Shown: positions 42,252 through 51,687, counted from the stretch's first letter. The stretch is 64,000 nt of DNA from GCA-2737725 sp965229355 (GCA_965229355.1 OZ245869.1:1426001-1490000), one strand, 5' to 3'. The notes: generated by a model not told the origin, from the sequence alone. Made by a program: numbers and translations.

Positions 42252-43040
42252 TTACGGCACCCACGCGCGGGTGGTTTCGACGAACGCGACGGGGCTTGGG
42301 GTGTGCAGGTCGTACATCATGCGCACCCAGTTGGCGGCAGGGTGACGGGCCAGGGCTGAGGTGCCGGCCATGGTCGCCATGGGGCTCCAGTTTTGTCCGG
42401 CCCAGACCCAGCCTTGCTTGCGCACGATGGGTGCCAACACGGTCGCCGCGGTAATGTCGGCGTGGGTCGGTTCGTTGCCGAACAAGTAGCTTTGCTGCGC
42501 ACACAAGCTTTGCACCACATCCAGGGCGCGCATGGTGATCGCCGTCATAAATTGGTCGGCAAACACCGGCACATTTGCTGCACCTTTTGCTGCAGCATAA
42601 GCCGCAGCATTTTGCGCCACGGGCGGGCGCAACAGGCACCACATGACGGTGTCGGCCACTTCGGTGGTGAACCAGCGTTCGAACGCCAACGCCTTCTTGC
42701 GGGTCTCGGCATCTTTGGGCACCAACGCAGGCGAAGGCCGCAAACCCTCCAGCGAACTCAAGGCTTGTTTCAGGCTTAAGTCTTTGGCGGGCAATATTTT
42801 TTTGTTGAATCGCAGGGTGAAGCGCTGGCTGCGCGCCAGAATTTCCACGGCATCCCGGCCCAGGCCCTTCATGTGCAGGGACCAGAACAGGCGTTCCAAC
42901 GAAATTGCATACGCCAGCTCGGGCGGTACGCTGCGGCGCACTTTGGGTGCGTCCGGCATTTCGCGCGGCAGCTCCCGCAGTGAGCGGTAAAAGCCCTGAT
43001 CGCCCGGCAAAATGTCACCTAACTCGGGTGGTGGTGGCAT
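42252..43040 (-). CDS. Glutathione S-transferase-like protein
   Basis: The 262-residue protein carries a GST C-terminal helical domain: QSYLFGNEPTHADITAATVLAPI is divided here as SYLFGNEPTHADIT and AATVLAPIV. An N-terminal region lacks an obvious glutathione-binding motif (no S/C-x-P active site), so it may not be a catalytic transferase. It is divergent from a TetR regulator with a perfect operator-like dyad 20 bases from its start, and should be under that regulator. Substrate unknown. Confidence 0.65.
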   Translation of the reverse strand: MPPPPELGDILPGDQGFYRSLRELPREMPDAPKVRRSVPPELAYAISLERLFWSLHMKGLGRDAVEILARSQRFTLRFNKKILPAKDLSLKQALSSLEGLRPSPALVPKDAETRKKALAFERWFTTEVADTVMWCLLRPPVAQNAAAYAAAKGAANVPVFADQFMTAITMRALDVVQSLCAQQSYLFGNEPTHADITAATVLAPIVRKQGWVWAGQNWSPMATMAGTSALARHPAANWVRMMYDLHTPSPVAFVETTRAWVP

Positions 43041-43060
43041 CGACGTATCCCCTCTGGCCT

Positions 43061-43086
43061 TATAGAATGATACTCAACATTCTATA
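43061..43086. promoter_or_regulatory. Perfect operator-like dyad between the GST-like and TetR genes
   Basis: TATAGAATG-N8-CATTCTATA is a 26-base perfect inverted repeat. It lies 20 bases before the GST-like start and about 100 bases before the TetR start, the expected position for a TetR-family operator. Its A/T-rich arms could also contain promoter elements. Confidence 0.8.
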
Positions 43087-43184
43087 TGATAACAAACATA
43101 TGAAACGCGGTTTGGGCCGTTTCCAAGCCCATAGCGCATCTCGCTTCTCTTAAGACGGTTCAAACCCCATGCCCCTGTCCCCCA

Positions 43185-43793
43185 ATGCCATTATCTAAGG
43201 AACACAAAGCCAAAACCCGCGCGTCCATTTTGGCTGCAGCCAGCCAAATGTTTCGCGACCATGGGTTTGATGGTGTGGGCATTGAACAGATCATGGCCAA
43301 GGCGGGCCTGACACGCGGTGGGTTCTACGCGCATTTCGCCTCCAAGGCAGACTTATTCGCAAATGTGCTCGACCAGGAGCCAGCTTTCACGCGCATGTTG
43401 CGCGAACGCCAAGCGCCTGAAACGGCAGACGCGCGCACAACAAAAGATGCTGCGCAAAACGCTGCGCTTGATGTGCTTTCAACGTATCTGGACCCTGACA
43501 ACATCGCGTACGTAACCTCTACATGTCCCATGGTCAGCTTGGCCCGCGATGTTGATCGTGGCGGCGCAGCAGCGCGCAATGCCTTAACCAACGTCACAGT
43601 TCAACTCACCTCACTCCTGACAGCAGGAATGAGTGAAACGAAGCCTGACCAATGTGATAGCCGCGCACTCGCTGTTCTAGCGCTGTGCGTCGGCGGGGTG
43701 ACTGTCGCCAGAACCGCCGCCGATCCGGTTCTCGCGCAAAAGATGTTGCAGGCCTGTGAAACCGAGGCCCGGCGCCTGTTAATGGCGCAATAA
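43185..43793 (+). CDS. TetR/AcrR-family transcriptional regulator
   Basis: The 202-residue protein has the TetR HTH at about 10-55 (TRASILAAASQMFRDHGFDG, then IEQIMAKAGLTRGGFYAHFASKADL) and a ligand-binding helical C-terminal domain. The TRGGFYAHF form is typical of regulators of detoxification genes. It is likely to repress the divergent GST-like gene through the dyad at 43061-43086. The gene's 3' end lies in a 28-base-period tandem duplication. Confidence 0.93.
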   Translation: MPLSKEHKAKTRASILAAASQMFRDHGFDGVGIEQIMAKAGLTRGGFYAHFASKADLFANVLDQEPAFTRMLRERQAPETADARTTKDAAQNAALDVLSTYLDPDNIAYVTSTCPMVSLARDVDRGGAAARNALTNVTVQLTSLLTAGMSETKPDQCDSRALAVLALCVGGVTVARTAADPVLAQKMLQACETEARRLLMAQ

Positions 43794-43817
43794 ACAGGAG
43801 CGCCTGTTAATGGCGCA
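43772..43817 (+). repeat. Tandem duplication at the tetR 3' end
   Basis: GCGCCTGTTAATGGCGCA occurs at 43772-43789 and again, identical, at 43800-43817, a 28-base period. The first copy encodes the last codons of the regulator; the second lies after the stop. Confidence 0.9.
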
Positions 43818-44105
43818 GTCATAAGAGGTTTTGTTAGCAGCCATATCGCCAGAAAAAAGTGTCGGCAATGTGACGCCAAACTGTTGGCGCGCAACCTATC
43901 TGAATTTTTAGAAATTGCGCGTTACTTTTAAGAAAGAGAGCGATGCAATTTTATTGCGGCTACGCTGCGGCCCGAAAGCTACGTTTCCGTAACTTTATTT
44001 TGCATCACGCCATGCGAAATTAAGATGTGTGGCAGATAAAAAAGAAGCTGGCGTCAAATTCAGCCAGCTTCGCGCGATTAATTAGAAGTGACTGGTGGAA
44101 ATTTA
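43794..44105. other. Intergenic region between tetR and hslU
   Basis: No gene is seen. It holds the second copy of the 18-base repeat, a loose dyad (GATGCAA at 43942, TTGCATC at 44000) and the hslU terminator at 44036-44071. Confidence 0.55.
44036..44071 (-). terminator. Rho-independent terminator of hslVU
   Basis: GAAGCTGGC (44044-44052) pairs perfectly with GCCAGCTTC (44063-44071) across a 10-base loop. On the minus strand TTTTTT follows the stem, 35 bases past the hslU stop. Confidence 0.95.
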
Positions 44106-45419
44106 TTACAAAATAAACTTACTTAAGTCGCCCTTCTTGGCGAGCTCACCCACATGGCTCTGCACATAAGCTGCATCGATGGTGACGGTCTCGCCGCCGC
44201 GATCAGTCGCGGTAAAGCTGATCTCTTCCAGCAGCTTTTCCATCACAGTGTGTAACCGACGCGCACCGATGTTCTCGACACTGCGGTTAATGTCAGCGGC
44301 CAGGTCAGCAATGGCGTCAATCGCATCATCACCAATATTCAAGGTTACGTTCTCGGTGCCGATCAGCGCTTTGTACTGCTTAATCAGGCTCGCTTCGGTT
44401 TGCGTCAGGATCTTCACAAAATCATCACGGCTGAGCGCCTTCAACTCAACCCGAATGGGCAAGCGGCCTTGCAGTTCGGGCAACAGGTCCGACGGCTTGG
44501 CGAGGTGGAACGCACCCGAGGCCACGAACAGAATATGATCTGTTTTCACCGCGCCATGCTTGGTGTTCACAATCGTGCCCTCAATCAGCGGCAATAAATC
44601 GCGCTGCACGCCTTCACGGCTCACGTCACCGCCGCGCGCATCATCACGGCTGGTGATTTTGTCGATCTCGTCCAAAAATACGATGCCGTTGTTTTCCACC
44701 AACGAAATGGCCTCACGCGTCATGGCTTCGTTATCGAGCAACTTGTCGGATTCTTCGCGCAACAGCACGTCATAAGACTGAGCAACAGTCATCTTACGCG
44801 CCTTGGTGCGCCCCCCCATCATGCCGCCCAGCATATCGTTCAAGTTCATCATGCTGACCGATGCACCCGGTACACCAGGAATATCCATCATCGGCATGGA
44901 ACTTGCCGCGTTCTCCTGCACCTGCACTTCAATCTCGCGGTCGCTCAAAGAGCCTTCGCGCAACATCTTGCGGAATTTCTGGCGCGTTTCAGGCGTAGCG
45001 CTATTTCCAACCAGGGCATCAATCACGCGGTCTTCGGCGGCCAACTCGGCTTTCGCCGTTACTTCTTTGCGAAGTCTTTCACGCGTCATGTTCAGCGCGA
45101 TTTCTAACAAATCGCGGATGATGCTTTCCACATCGCGGCCCACATATCCCACTTCTGTGAACTTTGTTGCTTCCACTTTCAAAAATGGCGCATTCGCCAA
45201 TTTTGCCAAGCGGCGCGCAATTTCAGTTTTGCCAACGCCGGTCGGGCCGACCATCAGAATGTTTTTGGGCATCACCTCTTCGCGCAAACCGTCCGGCAAT
45301 TGCTGACGGCGCCATCTATTACGTAAAGCAATCGCCACAGCGCGCTTGGCGTCATGCTGACCGATGATGTAGCGGTCCAGCTCCGAAACAATTTCACGCG
45401 GCGAGAAAGAAGACGACAT
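44106..45419 (-). CDS. hslU: ATP-dependent protease ATPase subunit HslU
   Basis: HslU unfolds substrates for HslV. The 437-residue AAA+ protein has Walker A GPTGVGKTEIARRLA, the pore loop GYVGRDVE, a partly disordered I-domain and Walker B GIVFLDEIDKI. The C-terminus ends in KKGDLSKFIL, the tail that docks into HslV. It follows hslV after 17 bases. Confidence 0.98.
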   Translation of the reverse strand: MSSSFSPREIVSELDRYIIGQHDAKRAVAIALRNRWRRQQLPDGLREEVMPKNILMVGPTGVGKTEIARRLAKLANAPFLKVEATKFTEVGYVGRDVESIIRDLLEIALNMTRERLRKEVTAKAELAAEDRVIDALVGNSATPETRQKFRKMLREGSLSDREIEVQVQENAASSMPMMDIPGVPGASVSMMNLNDMLGGMMGGRTKARKMTVAQSYDVLLREESDKLLDNEAMTREAISLVENNGIVFLDEIDKITSRDDARGGDVSREGVQRDLLPLIEGTIVNTKHGAVKTDHILFVASGAFHLAKPSDLLPELQGRLPIRVELKALSRDDFVKILTQTEASLIKQYKALIGTENVTLNIGDDAIDAIADLAADINRSVENIGARRLHTVMEKLLEEISFTATDRGGETVTIDAAYVQSHVGELAKKGDLSKFIL

Positions 45420-45436
45420 TTCTAAAGGCTCTCTAC

Positions 45437-45994
45437 TTAAAGGCTTTCAAGCGTCACGTTGGTATTAGTGTAAACGCAAATATCAGCAGCAATTTGCATG
45501 GCTTTGCGGGCAATGGCTTCGGCTTCCAAGGGTTGATCAACCAACGCACGCGCGGCAGCCAAGGCATACGTGCCGCCAGACCCAATGCCGATTAAACCGT
45601 CCGCCGGTTCCAGCACATCGCCGGTGCCCGTCAGAATAAGCGACACATCTTTATCAGCGACCGCCATCATTGCTTCCAAGCGGCGCAAGTAACGGTCGGT
45701 GCGCCAATCTTTCGCTAACTCTACGCAGGCGCGCATCAATTGGCCGGGGTGCTTTTCCAACTTCGCTTCCAGGCGCTCGAACAACGTGAACGCATCCGCC
45801 GTCGCGCCGGCAAACCCTGCAACAATCGAGCCATCAGCCAAGCGGCGCACTTTACGTGCGTTCGCTTTAATCACCGTTGCCCCAAGTGTGACTTGCCCAT
45901 CACCAACAATGACAACCTTGCCATTTTTGCGCACCGATAAAATCGTAGTGCCATGCCAGGGTTGTGATGTGTGCGTAGGATCGTTAGAGGACAT
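45437..45994 (-). CDS. hslV: ATP-dependent protease peptidase subunit HslV
   Basis: HslV is the proteasome-like threonine peptidase. The 185-residue protein has WHGTTILSVRK, where a threonine of the GTT becomes the catalytic N-terminus after removal of a short propeptide, and GDGQVTLG. The ORF continues upstream to 46072, but ATG at 45994 gives the family length. It forms an operon with hslU and the terminator at 44.04 kb. Confidence 0.97.
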   Translation of the reverse strand: MSSNDPTHTSQPWHGTTILSVRKNGKVVIVGDGQVTLGATVIKANARKVRRLADGSIVAGFAGATADAFTLFERLEAKLEKHPGQLMRACVELAKDWRTDRYLRRLEAMMAVADKDVSLILTGTGDVLEPADGLIGIGSGGTYALAAARALVDQPLEAEAIARKAMQIAADICVYTNTNVTLESL

Positions 45995-46083
45995 GTCGTG
46001 ATGCTCAAAAAAGATATGTGATGCGATTAATGTGGGTCGTTTAAAGCCCCGATGCAAGCGAGGCCACAACAAACGAACACCGT

Positions 46084-46890
46084 TTACGGTTTCAGTTTCA
46101 CCAAAACCGGAGCGTGATCAGAAGCAGGCGTCCAGTGGCGCACATCCACCAGCACTTCGGCACTCTCGATGTTGTCTTTCAAGCCGGGCGAGACCCAGAT
46201 GTGGTCAAGCCGCCAGCCTTTGCTGTCCACCTTGAATTCGGACTGGCGGTAACTCCACCATGTAAACACCGGGTCATCGGGCGATAAAATCTCGCGCACG
46301 GCATCGGTCCAGTTCAAAGATCGTCTTAAGCGATCAAGTGCTGCGATATCATAGTCGGTATGCCCGATGCGCTTTTGCATCTTATGGTGATCCCATACAT
46401 CGCTGGGCAACGGCGCGATGTTGAGGTCGCCTGTGAGGATCACCGCATCGCGGAAACCATAATTGCCAGCGAAGTGATCAGCGCAGCAATCAATGAACGC
46501 CAGCTTGTCGGCAAACTTGTCATTGATGCGCGGGTCGGGCGCTTCACCGCCCGCGGGCACATAAATCGAATGTACCGAAACAGGTGTGCCATTTTCGGGC
46601 GTCATCACCGCACTGATGTGGCGGCCATCGCTTTTCTTGCGGCGCTCATGGCGTTGAATGTCGCTGAGGGGATGCCGCGATAAAATCGCAACGCCGTTGT
46701 AGCTTTTATAGCCATAGGTCGCGATATGCTCGAACCCAATACGCTTCATCTCGTCATACGGGAATGTCGCATCCAGCGTTTTGGTTTCCTGCAAACACAC
46801 GACATCGGGCGCATACGTATCCATCATGCGCTCTAAGTGCGTCATGCGCTTACGGATCGAATTCACATTCCAAGAAATGATGCGGGTCAT
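46084..46890 (-). CDS. xth: Exodeoxyribonuclease III
   Basis: This AP endonuclease and 3'-5' exonuclease acts in base-excision repair. The 268-residue protein begins MTRIISWNVNSIRKRM, and has CLQETKTLD with the metal-binding glutamate, LTGDLNIAP, and the C-terminal SDHAPV. No signal or extra domain is present. The next upstream gene, lolA, is separated by nearly 300 bases of hairpins. Confidence 0.95.
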   Translation of the reverse strand: MTRIISWNVNSIRKRMTHLERMMDTYAPDVVCLQETKTLDATFPYDEMKRIGFEHIATYGYKSYNGVAILSRHPLSDIQRHERRKKSDGRHISAVMTPENGTPVSVHSIYVPAGGEAPDPRINDKFADKLAFIDCCADHFAGNYGFRDAVILTGDLNIAPLPSDVWDHHKMQKRIGHTDYDIAALDRLRRSLNWTDAVREILSPDDPVFTWWSYRQSEFKVDSKGWRLDHIWVSPGLKDNIESAEVLVDVRHWTPASDHAPVLVKLKP

Positions 46891-46918
46891 AAAGCGTGAT
46901 TAGCACGAATCAGAAATA

Positions 46919-47157
46919 GTGCGTGGCCCCAAAAAGTGGAGGCCGGTTTTTGGATAAGGCCACGCACCAAAATAAAGCGCCCGGCGCTTGGGGGAAACGC
47001 CGGGCGTATATTTATGATCTATCCGGCAGGGGATACCGACAATAGATCCCATCGTCACCATTGCGGCATCGATGTTGAATTGAATATGGGTTGGCTATTC
47101 AGATTCTCAAGACACGGCGCTGTGAGAAAAGCCCTGCTCGCGGCGATGTGAGAATCT
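46919..47157. ncRNA. Cluster of four stem-loops between xth and lolA (candidate structured RNA)
   Basis: Four inverted repeats fill 240 bases: GTGCGTGGCC/GGCCACGCAC with CCAAAAA/TTTTTGG inside (46919-46967); CGCCCGGCG/CGCCGGGCG (46978-47006); GATCTAT/ATAGATC with CGG/CCG inside (47016-47048); and AGATTCTCA/TGAGAATCT (47101-47157). Plus-strand T's follow the last, and a minus-strand T-rich run follows the second. They could be the lolA 3' untranslated region with its terminator, or a small RNA. No family was recognised. Confidence 0.4.
46968..47006 (-). terminator. Probable lolA terminator
   Basis: CGCCCGGCG (46978-46986) pairs with CGCCGGGCG (46998-47006). Read leftward, the stem is followed by GCTTTATTTTGG. 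It lies about 180 bases past the lolA stop. Confidence 0.65.
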
Positions 47158-47187
47158 TTTAATCTCGGACGCCCTAATCGTTCCGCT

Positions 47188-47811
47188 TTAGTCGTTGCGA
47201 CGATCTGGGTCGCGCTCGTCTTTGGGTTTTTCGTACTGGAACAATTTGGGGTCGATCTTCGTGCCGTAACGCGGCTCGGCGAGTGTTACGCTGACTTCCT
47301 GCTTCTGGGCATCCAGCACCCGCCATTGGCGCAGTTCAAACGGCGCTTCTGAGAACACGAACGTCAGCAAACCCGTACTCGGGTCTTTGCTTTGGGCAGC
47401 ACTAATTTCAACCGTGCCCTTGCCCAGCTTCACGCCCTTCAACTGAATGGCTTTGTCTGTGAACGACATGTTGGCTTTCAGCAGCAAGCCCGCCGGCGTG
47501 TCGTTCAGATCAAGGTAGCTGGTTTCATTCACTTCTTTGTCGACATAGATCAGCCATTTGCCATCGGCCACGACCAGCATCTTGGCAGGCGGGTCGTAGT
47601 TAATGCGCATCTTGCCGGGGCGCGCGACAAACAGCTCACCCTCATGGCTACTGCCATCCGGGTTCACTTGAATGAACCGCGATTGCAGGTTGCCCAAATT
47701 ATTCATGTAGTCTTCAGCGCGCTTCACGGCAGCTTGTTCAGCATCCGTTAGCGCGAAGGCTGAGGTGGACGCAAATACGAGTGCAGCGAGCGCGAGGATA
47801 ATTTTTTTCAT
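47188..47811 (-). CDS. lolA: Outer-membrane lipoprotein carrier protein LolA
   Basis: LolA carries lipoproteins across the periplasm from LolCDE. The 207-residue precursor has a signal peptide (MKKIILALAALVFASTSAFA) and the LolA body: NLGNLQSRFIQVNPDG, PGKMRINYDPPAKMLVVADG in separate blocks and a C-terminal strand with FELRQWRVLDAQ. ATG at 47811 is chosen over one at 47823. It follows ftsK after 183 bases, the common alphaproteobacterial order. Confidence 0.93.
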   Translation of the reverse strand: MKKIILALAALVFASTSAFALTDAEQAAVKRAEDYMNNLGNLQSRFIQVNPDGSSHEGELFVARPGKMRINYDPPAKMLVVADGKWLIYVDKEVNETSYLDLNDTPAGLLLKANMSFTDKAIQLKGVKLGKGTVEISAAQSKDPSTGLLTFVFSEAPFELRQWRVLDAQKQEVSVTLAEPRYGTKIDPKLFQYEKPKDERDPDRRND

Positions 47812-47917
47812 GGGTGCGAACATGAACAGAAACTAAGGCGAGGTTGTGGCCAAGTCCAGCGGCGTGGGTGAATGTGATTTACGTGCAAAAATTCTTACAC
47901 AGACGTCACATAACTCC

Positions 47918-47952
47918 CCAAAAGGCCCTGCTCTGCGCCTGCAAATGCAGGG
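47918..47952 (-). terminator. Possible hairpin between ftsK and lolA
   Basis: CCCTGC (47926-47931) can pair with GCAGGG (47947-47952), with an alternative inner stem CCTGCA-AA-TGCAGG. Read leftward, CCTTTTGG follows. It could attenuate ftsK read-through into lolA. Confidence 0.35.
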
Positions 47953-47994
47953 AGCATTAAAGTTTTAAAGGGTGTGGAAAAGCGGGAATGAACC

Positions 47995-50466
47995 TTAGTT
48001 CATCCCCACATGCTCGGGCAGCAGCACTTCGCGTTTTCCAACGTGATTGGGTTTGCCAACCATGCCTTGCGCCTCCATGTCTTCGATGATGCGCGCCGCC
48101 CGGTTATAGCCAATCTGCAAATGGCGCTGAATAAAGCTGGTGGAGGCTTTGCGTTCACGCGCCACCAACGCCACAGCCTGATCGAACAGCGAGTCCTCAC
48201 CTGATGTATTGCCGCCGCCTGCACCCGCGAAGCCCGGAATATCAGACAGGTCTGGCTCTTCCGTCACATCGTCAACGTACGACGGCTCTTGTTGATCACG
48301 GAGGTGACCGGTGATCTTTTCAACTTCCTTATCGGTCACGAACGGACCGTGCACACGCGTGATGCGGCCACCGGCGGCCATGTACAACATGTCACCTTGA
48401 CCCAATAGCTGCTCGGCACCTTGCTCACCTAAGATCGTGCGGCTGTCGATCTTGCTGGTGACTTGGAACGAAATACGCGTCGGGAAGTTGGCTTTAATCG
48501 TACCGGTGATGACGTCAACCGACGGACGCTGTGTCGCCATGATGACGTGAATACCAGCCGCGCGCGCCATCTGTGCCAAGCGCTGAACGGCCGCTTCAAC
48601 GTCTTTGCCAGCCACCAACATCAGGTCCGCCATTTCGTCGATGATCACGACGATGTACGGCAGTGGCGTTAAGTCTAAGTCTTGTTCTTCATAGATTGGC
48701 TTACCCGTGCCCGGATCAAAGCCCGTTTGAACGGTCTTTTTGATCACTTGGCCTTTCTTGGCAGCATCTTGCAGGCGTTGGTTATAACCCGCCACGTTAC
48801 GCACCGATAACTGACTCATGGCACGGTAGCGGTTTTCCATCTCGCGCACGGTCCACTTCAAAGCCATCACGGCTTTGCCCGGCTCAGTCACCACGGGTGA
48901 CAACAAGTGCGGAATGCCATCGTACACCGACAATTCCAGCATTTTCGGATCGATCATGATGAAGCGCACATCAGCCGGTGTGTTGCGATACAGCAGCGAC
49001 ATAATCATCGTGTTCACAGCGACAGATTTGCCTGAACCGGTGGTGCCCGCGATCAACAAGTGCGGCATGCGGGCCAAGTCGGCCATGATCGGCGCACCGC
49101 CGATGTCTTTGCCGAGCGCCAGGATCAGTTTGCCGTCGTTCTTTTCAAACTCATCGGTGCCCAGCATTTCGCGGAAATACACCGTCTCGCGATTTGAATT
49201 CGGCAACTCGATCCCAATGACGCTGCGGCCCGGCACAACAGCAATACGCACGGCCACTGCGCTCATCGAGCGCGCGATGTCATCCGCCAGCGCCACAACG
49301 CGTGATGTTTTGGTGCCGGGCGCTGGTTCCAATTCGTAAAGTGTCACAACAGGGCCGGGGCGCACTTTGACGATCTGGCCCTTCACGCCGAAATCTTCCA
49401 GCACGCTTTCCAGCATGCGCGCATTGTTTTCAAGCGCTTCGGTCGACGGACCTTTCGGGCGGTTCTCAACCAGCGGCAACGCCAAGTAATCAAGCGGCGG
49501 CAACGAGAAGCCTTTGTTCGACGCGGGCAATAAGCTGCCCTGGCGTGCGGCCATATCACGCTTGGCCTGCTTGGCGGGCTTCACCGGCTGAACAACGACT
49601 GCCGTTTTTGCTTTTGGTGTTTCGATCTCTTCATCAAGCTCGTCGAAGTCTTCGTCGTCTGTATCGTCCATTTCGATAACGGGCGATGCTTTCACCTCAG
49701 GGCCAACGCCCATTACCGGCTCAACCCGTGAACGTTCCACTGAAGGTTCGCTGCGTTCTTTCTTGGCGCGTTTCGGTGTCGTTGCTTTTTCTGCTTTTGC
49801 TTCGCGGGTCATGAAGCTTTGCCACACATTCGCAAAAGCATTCAGCGCTGCACTGATGCTCCGCCCACCGGCGGCTACGCCGTCCATCGTGGCGCTAAAG
49901 CTAATGGTCGCAGCCATGAACATCAGCCACACGCCAATTACACCGGCCACACCGGCAATGATCAGATGTTGGCTGTGGACTAAAAACGGAATGGTGGTGT
50001 CAAACGTCGTCAGAGATAGCACCACGTGACCAACCGAGCCACCCAGGCCCGCATCAATCGGCCAGAAGCCCGGTGACGGAACAGCGGCTAACGCCGTCGC
50101 AATCAGAATCAATGCGCCAAGTGCTGACAACGTGCGCAGCCATAACCATTCCACTGCTTCGCCTTTCATCAGCGATAGGCCCCACGAGGCCACAGCAAAC
50201 ATCAGTGCACCAATGCCCAAGCCGCCGATCTGCAAAAACAGATCAGCAATAACGGCACCCGGCACCCCAAGCGCATTTTGAACATGCGCGCTTGAGGCTG
50301 TGTTCAGAGACGGATCGGTCGGCGTGTACGTAAACAGTGCGGCCAGCACCAAGCCTAACATCAGGAACACGCCTAAGCCGCTTAAGGTCCAAGCGGTGCG
50401 TTTCAGCATCGCTTCCCAAGCGGGCGGTAGGAACGGAACGTTCTGAGTGCGGCTGGCAGCAGGCAT
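47995..50466 (-). CDS. ftsK: DNA translocase FtsK
   Basis: FtsK anchors at the division septum and pumps DNA toward dif for dimer resolution. The 823-residue protein has four membrane segments in the first 200 residues, a variable acidic and basic linker at about 225-330, the motor domain with Walker A AGTTGSGKSVAVNTM and VVIIDEMADLMLV, and a C-terminal gamma winged helix (SLFDQAVALVARERKAS). ATG at 50466 is supported by GAGGA six bases upstream; a GTG at 50478 is the alternative. The upstream aminotransferase ends about 15 bases before. Confidence 0.96.
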   Translation of the reverse strand: MPAASRTQNVPFLPPAWEAMLKRTAWTLSGLGVFLMLGLVLAALFTYTPTDPSLNTASSAHVQNALGVPGAVIADLFLQIGGLGIGALMFAVASWGLSLMKGEAVEWLWLRTLSALGALILIATALAAVPSPGFWPIDAGLGGSVGHVVLSLTTFDTTIPFLVHSQHLIIAGVAGVIGVWLMFMAATISFSATMDGVAAGGRSISAALNAFANVWQSFMTREAKAEKATTPKRAKKERSEPSVERSRVEPVMGVGPEVKASPVIEMDDTDDEDFDELDEEIETPKAKTAVVVQPVKPAKQAKRDMAARQGSLLPASNKGFSLPPLDYLALPLVENRPKGPSTEALENNARMLESVLEDFGVKGQIVKVRPGPVVTLYELEPAPGTKTSRVVALADDIARSMSAVAVRIAVVPGRSVIGIELPNSNRETVYFREMLGTDEFEKNDGKLILALGKDIGGAPIMADLARMPHLLIAGTTGSGKSVAVNTMIMSLLYRNTPADVRFIMIDPKMLELSVYDGIPHLLSPVVTEPGKAVMALKWTVREMENRYRAMSQLSVRNVAGYNQRLQDAAKKGQVIKKTVQTGFDPGTGKPIYEEQDLDLTPLPYIVVIIDEMADLMLVAGKDVEAAVQRLAQMARAAGIHVIMATQRPSVDVITGTIKANFPTRISFQVTSKIDSRTILGEQGAEQLLGQGDMLYMAAGGRITRVHGPFVTDKEVEKITGHLRDQQEPSYVDDVTEEPDLSDIPGFAGAGGGNTSGEDSLFDQAVALVARERKASTSFIQRHLQIGYNRAARIIEDMEAQGMVGKPNHVGKREVLLPEHVGMN

Positions 50467-50481
50467 TGTCGTCCTCACAAA

Positions 50482-51687
50482 CTAAAAGCCAGAATCTAAA
50501 ACACGACGCATCCGTTGCATGGCGTCGGCGGTGCGATTGCGATCGTGCACCAACGCCACGCGAATGAATGCGTTGCCGGGGTTTAAGCCATTCGCATCAG
50601 TGCGCGCTAAGTAGCCACCCGGTAAAACTTTAATGCCCGCTTTGGCCCATAAAGCGTGCGCGGCTTTCTCGCCGTCACCGACATCAAGCCACAGGAAGAA
50701 CCCGCCATCGGGGCGATAAAAGCCGAATTTGTTGCCGAACACTTGCGCGGCATCATCGAATTTTTCGGAATAGAGTTTCCGGTTTTCAATCACGTGCGCT
50801 TCGTCGTTCCACAATGCAATCGAGGCATTCAAAATTGGAACCGGTTGAACCGCGCCACCATGGCTGCGCAGTTTGTTGAACTTCGAAATTAGTTCTGGGT
50901 CACCGGCGACAAAGCCTGAACGCAAACCCGGAGCACTCGAGCGCTTTGACAGCGAGTTGAACACCAGCACGTTTTTCAAACTGCCACCTAAAGCGGCACA
51001 TGCTTCTAGGGCGCCCGGTGCGGGGCTTACGTCATAAATCTCGGAGTAGCATTCATCGGAAATCAAAACAAAATCATGCTTACGCGCCAGCTGCACCATC
51101 TCTTTTAAACGCGCGAGGGTGGCGACCTTGCCTTGCGGGTTTGCAGGTGTGCACACATACGCCATTGCTGTGCGGTTCAGCACATCGGGCGCGACGTTCA
51201 AATAATCAGGTTGATACCCGGTCTCGGCAGTGGCCGACACGAACACAGGTTCAGCGTCGCTCATCACGGCAGCGCCGAAATAAACTTGGTAGAACGGATT
51301 GGGAATGAGAACCGCTGGCGCTTTGCCGTTCTTCAGCGGCGGCACACACAACTGCCCGGCCATGTACAAAGCTTCGCGACTTCCCGCGACCGGCAGTAAA
51401 TTCTTATCTCCATCGAACATGCCGTTCGGCAAGTTGTAGCGACGGTTGATCCACGCTGAGACCGCTTTGCGAAACTCAGGCGTGCCCGGCGTCGGCGGAT
51501 ACTTGCCCCAGTCGTTCAAGTTCTGCGTCAGCGCCGACAAAATCATCTGTGGCGGTGTGTGCTGCGGTTCACCAATCGACATGGCGATTTGGTCTGCCGC
51601 GCTTACTTCGGGCGTCACGCCGACCAATAGGCCAGCCAAACGTTGGAACGGGTATTCCGTCAGCCCATCCAGGCGGATGTTGTACAT
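50482..51687 (-). CDS. Class I/II pyridoxal-phosphate aminotransferase (DapC-like)
   Basis: The 401-residue protein matches aminotransferases of the succinyldiaminopimelate/LL-DAP type: SIGEPQHTPPQMI, NPFYQVYFGAAVMS, TPANPQGKVATL and the PLP lysine in FNSLSKRSSAPGLRSGF. In Alphaproteobacteria the gene before ftsK is often annotated as N-succinyldiaminopimelate aminotransferase for lysine and cell-wall synthesis, which fits; aspartate aminotransferase activity cannot be excluded. It is the first gene of the dapC-like-ftsK unit. Confidence 0.85.
   Translation of the reverse strand: MYNIRLDGLTEYPFQRLAGLLVGVTPEVSAADQIAMSIGEPQHTPPQMILSALTQNLNDWGKYPPTPGTPEFRKAVSAWINRRYNLPNGMFDGDKNLLPVAGSREALYMAGQLCVPPLKNGKAPAVLIPNPFYQVYFGAAVMSDAEPVFVSATAETGYQPDYLNVAPDVLNRTAMAYVCTPANPQGKVATLARLKEMVQLARKHDFVLISDECYSEIYDVSPAPGALEACAALGGSLKNVLVFNSLSKRSSAPGLRSGFVAGDPELISKFNKLRSHGGAVQPVPILNASIALWNDEAHVIENRKLYSEKFDDAAQVFGNKFGFYRPDGGFFLWLDVGDGEKAAHALWAKAGIKVLPGGYLARTDANGLNPGNAFIRVALVHDRNRTADAMQRMRRVLDSGF

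Noticed and set aside
46919..47157. Possible 6S RNA between xth and lolA
   Set aside because: The pairing is several separate stems, not one long rod with a central bubble; left as an unassigned structured region.
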